Assembly (NCBI GenBank): GCA_025200525.1
Contig: CM045767.1
Location: forward strand, 123,554,346 to 123,618,345
DNA from: Camellia lanceoleosa
Taxonomy: Eukaryota; Streptophyta; Magnoliopsida; Ericales; Theaceae
Reading direction: 5' to 3'
DNA: 64,000 nt
The stretch's first letter is position 1. Each line of letters opens with the position of its first letter. Under the pieces are notes generated by a model that saw nothing but the letters and a program-made list of their open reading frames with translations, did no database searches and was not told the origin of the DNA. The translations under genes were made by a program, and so were the position numbers. Of this stretch, positions 37,055 through 46,657 are shown piece after piece.

Positions 37055-37745
37055 TCGGGGGATGAATCACCTGCTGATGGCACTCGATTTACTCTAGACG
37101 TGGGACGGCATGCACTGTTTTGAGCAATGTGCAAATGCTTTTTATTACACTTTCTGACTTGGGTATTGAGTCAGTTCTGTTGTATTATTTTGAGTCAATC
37201 TTTTTGTACTGAGTTAGTTGAGTCTGTCTTGTTGTATCGAGTCAGTCCTGTGGTGTTAGAGTCAGGTGCTTTCGAGTGTGTTAACTCGGGCATCACTTTT
37301 TTGTTTTGTGTTTGTCTTTTACACTCTTTCTTTTGAGTCTGTTTCTGCCATGAAGCCGGTTGTGCTAGAAGATTTGAATGAAATGGCAGTGCTTTTTACC
37401 TACTTTTCTGTGCTTTGAGATCATTGCACTGACCTAAGTTTTTCAAAACTTTTTGAACAATGTGATGAAAACAAAGAAGAAGGAATTCCTCGGGATTTGC
37501 AAAAATTTGATCAAGCTGAGAGAAAGAAAGGCATGCTAAGCCCTTAATGAATGAGATCATGCTTGTTAATGTGAGTACTGAAAAGGATCCTAGCTTGATC
37601 CAGTTTGGTTCTACATTGTCTTCAGCGTGAGTGACTAGTCGCTTTCTTAAAGATTTCAAAAAATGTTTTGCGTGGTACTGCGAAGACCTGTGTGGAATCG
37701 TTCTTGAGATTATACAACATAGGATCATTCTCAGCCTCGAGATTC
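37055..37745 (+). pseudogene. Relic of the G2 protease-RT linker
   Basis: 37055-37400 shows no domain. From about 37430 the sequence matches the linker of G1 (13660-13930) with many frame breaks, including KDFKKCFAWYCEDL, and ends near 37745 where reverse transcriptase should begin. Reverse transcriptase itself is missing. Confidence 0.6.
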
Positions 37746-37794
37746 AACCCCTTTTGCTTTCAAACCTTGAACTTGGATTCTGAATGTTCAACGG

Positions 37795-38010
37795 TCAACC
37801 ACAATATGAGGCTTGTATGGCCAGATTTGAAGCAGCCCTTGAACTAGGGGCAATAAGGTCGTATGACATCAAAAGTGGCCCGCCAGGCCAGATTTGAAGT
37901 AGCCCTCGAACTAGGGGCAAGAAGGTCAGATGTGATCAAAGGAAGCTTGCAAAGCTGAATGACAAGTAGCCCTTGAACTTGGGGCAACAAAAGGTCAGAT
38001 TTGCTCGAAG
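37795..38010 (+). repeat. Triplicated RNase H sliver in G2
   Basis: Three copies (near 37825, 37886 and 37955) of a unit containing GGCCAGATTTGAAG or its remnant and CCTTGAACTAGGGGCAA; the first reads YEACMARFEAALELGA, the RNase H core seen in G1 near 15415-15465. Spacing is about 60-70 bases. Confidence 0.65.
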
Positions 38011-38079
38011 ATTCAAAAGATGGGTCATTCCGCAAACCAATGAAGACTGGCAAGAAAGCCAAATCCCAGAATGGAGAAA

Positions 38080-38560
38080 ATAAGTATTACTGAAGGACAA
38101 TTGAGTTCCTATCCGCAACACTAGGGGCAACTTCAACCCCCCATTGGATGGACTTCCAAATCATCAGCGAACAGCAGCCATTCTCCTGGATTCAGATGGC
38201 TTCGAGATCCTACGACCGATCAACATGGACAAAGTTACACTTTTTTCTATCCTTGAGAGGGTCACTGGGCCGAAAACCCGGAAGGGCGACCCAGGCAAAA
38301 GTTAAAGCAAGGAAAAAAAAGAAAGAACAAAAATGAAAGAAGAAAAGACAAAAAAAATGAAAAGAAAAAGAAAAGAACAGAAGAAAAGAAATAAAAAGAA
38401 AGAAAAGAAGAAAAATAGCTTGCAAGGTTGAAAACCCAGAAAGGCGGCCTTGGCAAAAGTTAGAGCGTAAAAGGAGAGGTTAATACCCGAGTGTACCTTA
38501 ACCCGGAACTACGTACGACCTGATTCCCATGTTTAGGATACGTAGGCAACTTTATCCTGA
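38080..38560 (+). other. Integrase-end relic, purine-rich run and conserved tail of G2
   Basis: About 38190-38240 matches the last codons of G1 integrase (DSDGFEILRPINMDK). Then come two blocks with GGCAAAAGTTA (about 38262-38308 and 38415-38466) separated by a nearly pure purine run (38310-38415), and the GGATACGTAGGCAAC motif at 38505-38550. Confidence 0.65.
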
Positions 38561-39029
38561 AGTCTGACCCCAATCTCTTTTAGCCAGCTTGGCTAATCCA
38601 TGTTGATTGGTTTATCCTTGTTCAACTTGGCTATCTTCTCCATGTACAAATTGGCTCGTTTTCGTTCAAATTCAGTTGTTCTATTCCGTTGGAAGATTCA
38701 GCTGCAAGACAATTCAAGTTTAGATCTGAGGTTGTGCATCTCGAGAGTAAATTCTATGTTGGTCGAGTAGTGGCCATTTGCAAAAATAGTTTTGAAGATT
38801 TTTAATGAGGTTGACTAGTTTTTTCAAAAACTATTTCATTTTTCCAAAACTAGACCATTTCTTGAACCCAAAAAAGGAAAATTTCCAGTGCTCATAACCT
38901 GACTTGCATGATTTCAAATCAGAAAATCGAACAAGCATGTTAATCTAACTCTCATGATTGATTAAAATTGTTTTAGCTGAAAGTCAAAACAAAAAATGGT
39001 CAAAATGATGAACTAGGGGCACAGTCGAG

Positions 39030-39610
39030 TCAGGTTTTCTGTCTTTTCCCCCTTGTCAACATACTTGCCAGAGAAGGCATCATATTGTCCAGAAAGAGCA
39101 CCATATTCGCCAGAAAGAGCACAACTGAAGCTAACAACAAAGGGCCGAAAGCTCTCTCATCCTCCAAGCAGTGAGGTATCAAACCAAGTGTGAAGCACAA
39201 GTTAGAAAGAAGCAGGATATTCCACGCCCTCATCTGGATAGGTCTGATCACATCCATACTGGCCAAGGGCGTCGTCAACTGATGTTGTTTGCAAATCTAC
39301 TGCACACCCAGTTATAGCGCAACCCCTCTGTGGGAAAGCTCACTGTTGTGAGCCAAAGAATGAGAATCTAGTTGAATAATAGGGCAAGAGCCCACAACTT
39401 CCTATTTATCCATCAACCACCTAGGGGAGGGATAAAAAATCAGGGAGATTGAAGAATAGAGAGATGTGCACTGAGGGAAAAAGTGAGAAAATGGCTTTTT
39501 CAGAAAACTAGAGATTGAGTGCCAGAGTGATGTGAGAATCACAAATAAGAAAGAGTGGGAAACAATACTCGAAGGAACTGGCTCCTTGTGAACTGAGAGG
39601 CCTCTCGCCA
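39030..39610 (-). pseudogene. Remnant of the antisense DUF7745-like gene in G2
   Basis: On the minus strand this matches the last exon and preceding intron of the G1 gene (17676-18400). It includes the CTCACTGCTTG/GATGAGAG region and the segment near 39300-39400 corresponding to 18050-18170. The upstream exons are deleted; similarity resumes at about 39640 with the G1 spacer at 19160. The ORF at 39030-39278 follows a shifted frame and is not a faithful product. Confidence 0.55.
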
Positions 39611-40154
39611 TTAGAACACATTTGAGTGTTGTGTGTGTGTTTTTGTTTGTCTCGATTCTTGTTTTGAGTCGTTTCGAGTGTCAATAAATGTGTTTAGGTT
39701 GTTTTTACCTTTTGTTTTCATTTGTTGAGTCGTGGTGCGCGGTGGTCAGTCGTAGGCTTAATACCTGATTAAGAACTCATTCTCACTCTCAATTTTAAAA
39801 ATAAATCGTTTTGTGCTTAGAGTGCTGTGCCATTCTCCACATATCTGCAAAATAGGATTCTTTCCATCATAAACTGCAGGGTTCAACCCAAGTCATGTGA
39901 AAATAGTGGAACCAGGACCTATCTGAAGTTACATAGGTTCCAGACTGCAAAGCAAGAGAAAAGAAGGAAAATTCGGAGCATTTGAGTTTGTTTCAACTTC
40001 AGAAAGTTCCAAGATTGCATTCCATGTCAATGCTCCGAAGTATGAGTGTGCCTCTACCAAGCTCAAGCTCAAGCCTATTTCAAGCCAGAATGGTGATCAG
40101 AAGTATTCTCCCGAAGTACCATTCTCTACCAGAGACATCTTGGCTATGTTTGCA

Positions 40155-40425
40155 ATGAGTTCCTAGAAGACCAACTGGGACGGTGGAAACTAGAGTTCGA
40201 ATGGTTGATGCCTAGAATGCAAAGGTTTAGGATTTCGAGACTAAAGCCTGGTTTAAATACCCAAGGGTGTATCCCCGGCTTGAAATCTGTATGGAAGCCC
40301 CATAGGTTGAGGTAGCGGGTATGTGCCTCAATTCTGGATACTGAACCAACCTAGTCTGCCACCCCATTGGAGAATAGGCAAAGTTGTGAATATGATCAGG
40401 AAGAAAAGTGACATCTGTCATTTGT
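40155..40425 (+). repeat. Direct repeat flanking the G2 arrays, left copy
   Basis: About 260 bases matching 42755-43015 at high identity by eye, containing CTAGAGTTCGAATGG and CATAGGTTGAGGTAG. The two copies bracket the tandem arrays. Confidence 0.8.
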
Positions 40426-40730
40426 ACATGCAGAGGCTACCCCTTGTCAGCATTTCAGGGCCTTTGAACTGTGAGTTGAAGGTAAGTGTTCGAAGAACAC
40501 AAGGGGAGATCCTCGTCAGAGTAGAACGATTCATCGCCACTCACCCCATGAGGTACTTTCTAAAAGCCGCCTTGTCTCTTTACTGTAATCACATCACCTT
40601 TGTGCATCTATCGCACTCATTCATTTTGTGCATCTATCACACCTGCATTTATCATACTCGTTCACTCTATGCATCTAGCGCACAATTTCATTACAATTGT
40701 GTATTTGTGGTACAGTCTCGTACCTATCTC

Positions 40731-42200
40731 TTGTATCTCAGGACACATGAAGCGCAGCCCTGGGCGGGTTGTATCTCAGGATGTGTGGAACACGAGCCCG
40801 AGCGGTGTTTCTTGCATCTCAGGTCGTGTGAAGCGCGACCCTGGGTGGGTTTTATCTCAGGACGTGTGGAACACGAGCCCGAGCGGTTTTTCTTATATCT
40901 CAGGACGCGTGAAGCGCGGCCTGGGCCGGTTGTATCTCGGGACGTGTGCAACACAAGCCGAGTGGTTTTTCTTGTATCTCAGGATTCGTGAACCGCGGCC
41001 CTGGGCAGGTTGTATCTCGGGACGTGTGGAACACGAGCCCGAGTGGTTTTTCTTGTATCTCAGGATTCGTGAACCGCGGCCCTGGGCAGGTTGTATCTCG
41101 GGACGTGTGGAACACAAGCCCGAGCGATTTTTCTTGTATCTCAGGACGTGTGAAGTGCGGTCCTGGGCGGGTTTTATCTCAAGACGTGTGGAACACGAGC
41201 CCGAGCTGTTTTTCTTGTATCTCAGGACACGTGAAGTGTAGCCCTGGGCGGGTTGTATCTCGGGACGTATGGAACACGAGCCCGAGCAATTTTTTTTGTA
41301 TCTCAGGACGCGTAAACCACGGCCCTGGGCGGGTTGTATCTCGGGACGTGTGGAACACGAGCCCGAATTGTTTTTCTTGTATCTCAGGATGCGTGAAGCG
41401 CGGCCCTGGGTGGGTTGTATCTTAGGATGCGTGAACCGCGGCCCTAGGTGGGTTGTATCTCGGGACGTGTGGAACACGAGCCCGAGCGGTTTTTCTTGTA
41501 TCTCGGGATGTGTGAACCGTGGCCCTGGGCGGGTTATATCTCGGGACGTGTGGAACACGAGCCCGAGTGGTTTTTCTTGTATCTCACAACGCGTGAACCG
41601 CGGCCTTGGGTGGGTTGTATCTCGGGACGTATGGAACCCGAGCCCGAGCAATTTTTCTTGTATCTCAAGATGTGTGAACCGCGGCCCTGGGCGGGTTGTA
41701 TCTCGAGACATGTGGAACACGAGCCCGAGCGATTTTTCTCATATCTCGGGATGCGTGAACCACGGCCCTGGGCGGGTTGTATCTCAAAACGTGTGGAACA
41801 CAAGCCCGAGCAATTTTTCTTGTATCTTAGGACGCATGAACCGCGGCCTTGGGCGAGTTGTATCTCGGGACGTGTGGAACACGAGCCCGAGCGATTTTTC
41901 TTGTATCTCAGGACGCGTGAACTGCGGCCCTGGGTGGGTTGTATCTCGGGACGTGCAAGCGATTTTTCTTGTATCTCAGGACGCGTGAACCGCAGCCCTG
42001 GGTAGGTTGTATCATAGGACGTGTGGAACATGAGCCCGAGCGGTTTTTCTTGTATCTCAGGACGCGTGAACCGCAGCCTTGGGCAGGTTGTATATCGGGA
42101 TGTGTGGAACACGAGCCGGAGCGATTTTTCTTATATCTCAGGACACGTGAAGAGCGGCCCTGGGCGTGTTTTATCTCGGGACACGTGAGGCGCGACCCGA
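40731..42200 (+). repeat. 81-bp dimeric tandem array in G2 3' region
   Basis: About 18 copies of an 81-base unit. Each unit holds two related halves, one with TATCTCGGGACGTGTGGAAC and one with TATCTCAGGACGCGTGAACC. Because 81 is 27 codons, several frames on both strands stay open for hundreds of bases; these ORFs are by-products. It lies between the antisense-gene remnant and the 3' LTR. Confidence 0.92.
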
Positions 42201-42211
42201 ATGATTTTTCA

Positions 42212-42580
42212 GACCTCTTCTCACGATTTCAACGTGGTTAGAGTGTCCCCTTCCTCACACGGTTTCAACGTGTTTGGAATTTATCTCAGGTTGCGTCGAG
42301 TGCGAGCCCGAGCAGTTTTTCGGACCTCTTCTCACGATTTCAGCGTGGTTAGAGTGTTCCTTTCCTCACACGATTTCAGCATGTTTGCAATTTATCTCAG
42401 GTTGTGTCAAGTACACCCCTGAACGGTTGTTTTTGGACCTCTTCTCATGATTTCAGCATGATTAGAGTCTCCCCTTCCTCACACGATATCAACGTGTTTG
42501 GAGTTTGTCTCAGGTTGCATGGAACGCACTCCTGATTGGTTTTCTTTGTTCTTCTTCCTCTCACGATTCCAGCGTGGTTG
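42212..42580 (+). repeat. 112-bp tandem array in G2 3' region
   Basis: Units start at 42212, 42323 and 42436 with GACCTCTTCTCA, with a partial fourth near 42550. Each includes TTATCTCAGGTTG and, in the first, CGAGCCCGAGCAG, shared with the 81-bp unit, so this array seems to have been built partly from it. Confidence 0.85.
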
Positions 42581-42754
42581 GAGTGTGTTACCCCTTTTTT
42601 TGCATCTACTGCTCTATCTGTTATATCCATTGCATCATCCATTTTATCGCGTGGTCTAGTAGACCTTAAATCCTCTAAAGGTGCAATTTCTTTGGTGTTT
42701 GTCGTGCCTGAATGACTTCCAGTGGTCTGGTATAGCCACCTACCTGTGTTTGTG

Positions 42755-43015
42755 GTGAATTCCTAAGAGACCCACTAAGACGGTGGACACTAGAGTTCGA
42801 ATGGCCGATGCTTAGAACGTAAAGGTTCGGGATTTCCGAGACTAAAGTCTGGTTTAAATACCCAGAGGTGTATCCTCGGCTTGAAATCTGTATGGCAGCC
42901 CCATAGGTTGAGGTAGCCGGTATGCGCCTCAATTCTGGATACTGAACCAACCTAGTCTATCACCCTGTTGGAGAATAGGGAAAGCTGCGACCATAGCCAG
43001 GGAGAAAAGTAGTAC
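42755..43015 (+). repeat. Direct repeat flanking the G2 arrays, right copy
   Basis: Matches 40155-40425. Confidence 0.8.
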
Positions 43016-44007
43016 CTGTAGTTTGGAAGCGCAAGATGTAAAAGCGCGAGATCCCCAGCAGCATAAGGTAAGTCATCACCAATTGCCCCTGTAAGGTACT
43101 TTCGAGACCATCACTTTCTAGCTATATCATCTATTACATTTATCACATTGCATATAGTATCTATCGCATTGCATATAGCATCTATCGCATGCATCTTTTC
43201 CATGTTAAGCTTAGTCTGGCATGTGCTCATACATTTCCTTCGTTGAAGCACGGTTCTGTGATAATGTGTACGCGCCTATTCCACTACGAGAATTGTGGTC
43301 TGAGGGTATCAGCACCTTTTTTGTGTTAGACGTGGTCTGTTTTGTGTCCATACCTTTTCTAGGCAGAGATTTGGTTTGGCCGCGCGCCTTATTCACTTCA
43401 TCCACTACATCCATTGCATTGTAGTTTGTTTTGTTGCATTCAACATGTAGGATCACGATCTTTCCTTAGCAGATCATTCCTCACTTATATCATGCCATCC
43501 AATTACTTGTACTCTTGTATTCTTTCTGCGAAACACATAGTTTTGCATGTGCTCGCACCCCTTTCACGTTGAAACACGATTCTGTTATGTGTAAGCATCC
43601 ATGCTGGGCTGAGGCCAGTACTGAGGATGTAGGCACTTAGCCTGTGTCAGGCGTCGTTTGGCTCATGCCCACTCCTTTTCTATGTTAAATGTAGTTTGAT
43701 TTTCCATCTCCATCCCTTTATGATATTTGTGTGGTTTTGCACTGATTGTGGTTTGATTATTTCATTGCATTGTATATCATTTACATTGTTTTGTTACATT
43801 GTGTATCATTTTGCATCCTGCCCCTAAACTACGCTAGTTTGATTCCTTGCAAAGGGATACGTAGGTAGCCTGCGGACACAACCATTTATTTATCTGTATT
43901 TTATTTTTTTGTCCAAGTCTTCGGCATTGTCAAAAATGGGTCACCTCTGGGCTTTGACATTCACTCACGTCATTTCATGACTCTGAGCTCTGTCAAAGAA
44001 GGACAAC
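43016..44007. other. Non-coding 3' end of G2 interior
   Basis: T-rich, with repeated CTATCGCAT and CATTGCAT words near 43120-43200 and 43380-43440, the GGGATACGTAGG motif at 43827-43870, and a final segment (43930-44007) that matches the last 80 bases of the G1 interior. No genes seen. Confidence 0.6.
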
Positions 44008-44855
44008 TGTAGACATCCTATTTTTGACCACCCTTAAGACTTGGGCGCCGCTGATTGTTTACTTGGTGATGAAAGTCGTACAGTGCAAAGGTTCAATTTC
44101 TTCGGCAAGAGGAGAGAGTCAAATCCCAACCTTACACCCCCCCTTTTGGACTAAAACTATTTTGAATGGTTTTTAGACCTTAAAACCCTCTCTTTCAAAA
44201 TGTTTTTGAAAAAGTTCCTACGATGTTCCGACGCTCGCATTTTGTTAAATGTCGCGCTTTTCGGTAAACCGAGTAAGGACAAAGTGGAAATGAATGAATG
44301 AGAGATGAACTCTTTTGAAAAATCTTTCAAAACACCTTATCTAGGGGTTTGGATTTGAAGAAAACAGGAGAGGAGAGAAGAAAACAAGCTGAGAAGAAGT
44401 TGGGCATGAATCCGAGTAGGATCGAAACTGAGCAGTCTTCACTCAAATGAGCATAACTTTTTCCACACTTGGAATTTTGATATGAGGCTACCACCATTGG
44501 AAATACAACTTCTAGGGCTTCAATTTAGGCTCACAAATGACCTAAAAAGGAGTCCAAATGAAGGAGATATTCCTATTTGAAGTTGGACCCAAAAAGCAGA
44601 TTTTTCTATCTAACAAGAGGTAGAAGTTTATGACCATGAATGAGATTTTTTGGCCATGTTCCGGCCATGAATGGCCAATGTCGGCCCACTGCCGTCCAGA
44701 AGTGACCCCATGCCGGCCAACAATGATAAAGTGCCGGCCAACAGTGATCAAGTGCCGGCCATTGATGGCAGAAAGCAGTTTTTGGCAAATATTTGTTGTC
44801 CAACTAGTACAGCTGTCTCTCTTGAGATATTTTCGGCCTAAAGCTTGTATTTTGC

Positions 44856-44861
44856 TATATA
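44856..44861 (+). promoter_or_regulatory. TATA box of G2 3' LTR
   Basis: GCTATATATTG, 88 bases after a GGCC cluster, at the same LTR position as in the 5' copy. Confidence 0.55.
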
Positions 44862-46629
44862 TTGAAGTCATATATCTCATATCAAAGGGTGAGAACATTT
44901 TAGGAAGAGTTTTGGAAGCCTCTCTCTCTCTACACTTCTCTCTCTACATTTCTCCCTCTCAAGAATGTTTGTGCATAGGAGCTTGCAAGTGTAGATACAC
45001 TATCCCTTGGCCTATCAACCCTTGATGAAAGTTATTGATCTTTCAGCTGAGGTTCTACACGGCCTTCTTGGAGCTCCTTAAGGTGGTTTTGACTTGGTTT
45101 TGTGCCTAAAGTGTGCTTGGCTTCAAGAGGTAAAACTTTCACTCTTTAAGCTTGTCTTTCACACTTGCTTTGCCATCTCTTTCCACCATTTCAAGGCTGG
45201 TTTTCAACTGTAAAATACTCTAATTTTGAGGTTCTAAAATGGTGGTTTAAGCATTGTTTGGCTAGGGGGTGTTTCCTCCTTTTTGCTCCTTGGTTTGTAA
45301 GGCCCTTTTGAGCTATCTTTCAAGCTTTTCAAACAACTTCTTTTTGGCCTTAAAACCAATGAATTCCAGAGAAATTTCAGTGGTAGAAAACTTGTTTTGA
45401 GGTCCCAAATAGGAGGCGGGGAGTCCCCCATCGTCTTGTCTTGTTAGCATGTATTGTTGGCCTACCAAATGAGCATGTGTTTCTATCCTATTGAGGCTTA
45501 GTTTGAGCATGTTTTTGTGACTTTTTGGACCTCCTATAACTCTGTTTTTGGCTGGTTTGGTCACCTTTTGCATGCTTCATACACTTGTAGTGTAATCCTA
45601 CTTGCTAGCCTAACATGTTTCATGTCTTAGCCTATAATTCTAGTATGTATTGGCTCCACTCCAGCATGTTTTTTGCCATTATTTAACATGCTCTAACTCT
45701 GATTTTGGTTGGTTGGGTCACCTCTTGCTTGGTTTTTGTACTTGTAGTACAATCTCACTCATTAGCCTTGCATGCTTAGTGTTTTGGCTTATCATTCTAG
45801 CTTATTTTGGCTACACTCCAACATGTTTTTGGCATTTTTTTGACATGATTTAGGACTTTTTTGAGTGGTCTTGGCCTCTTGGGGTTTGCTTTGTATATTT
45901 ATGGCATAGTTGGCTTTGCTAATCTTGTGTTTTGAGACCCCTAACATGCCTTATTTGTGATGTTTGTGTGATATGGCATCATTTGATATGTAATTTCAGA
46001 GCTTATATCTTTTCCATACTTCCACTTAAATCACTCTTTGAATGGCTTTGAGAGTTATGCCTTTATGCCTCGTTTATGAGCCAATACATGAGTATGCATT
46101 TCTTGCTATTTGAGCTTCAATTTCAGCATGTTGTAGCCTCTGATTTAGCATGATTAAGCTATGTCTAGAGCTGGTTTGATTGGTTAGGCTATGTATTGCA
46201 TGCCTCTTGTGTAAAGCCCTTGGCTAGCTTTGAGTTCTAAGGACACTAACATGCTATACTTGTGTTGTTTGCATGATATGTCATCATTTGGCATATGATT
46301 TCAGTGCTTGTACTTCTATCATGCTCTCATATATATCACACTTTCAATGCGTTTAAGAGTTGAGCTTTATGCCTTGCTTGCGAGCCATAACTTGAGCATG
46401 CTTTTCTTGCTTCTTGTGATTAAGTTTCATCACATTTTAGCCACTGTTTTGGCATGCATGAGGTCTGTTTAGGGCTGGTTCAGTCCATTGAGCATTGTAT
46501 TTCATGGTCTTAGTGTTGTATCCTTCGCTAGTTTTGATGCTTAAGTCTCTTAACATGTTGTGCATGCGTTGTTTGCATATTAGAGTTTTGCGTTTCATGC
46601 CAAGATTAGCATGTTGTTTGCATTGCATC

Positions 46630-46657
46630 GTGTTCGACCGGACATTATGTTGAACAC
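46630..46657 (+). promoter_or_regulatory. Conserved LTR stem-loop, copy 6
   Basis: Arms GTGTTCGAC and GTTGAACAC, loop CGGACATTAT. The single arm change relative to copy 5 still allows a G-U pair in RNA. Confidence 0.68.

Noticed and set aside
40893..41720. 275-codon minus-strand ORF and several 150-240 codon plus-strand ORFs
   Set aside because: They run through the 81-bp array, whose period is a multiple of three; open frames on both strands are expected. No start context or domain.
40731..42200. CRISPR-like regular repeats
   Set aside because: Units are contiguous with no unique spacers, and the window is plant nuclear DNA.
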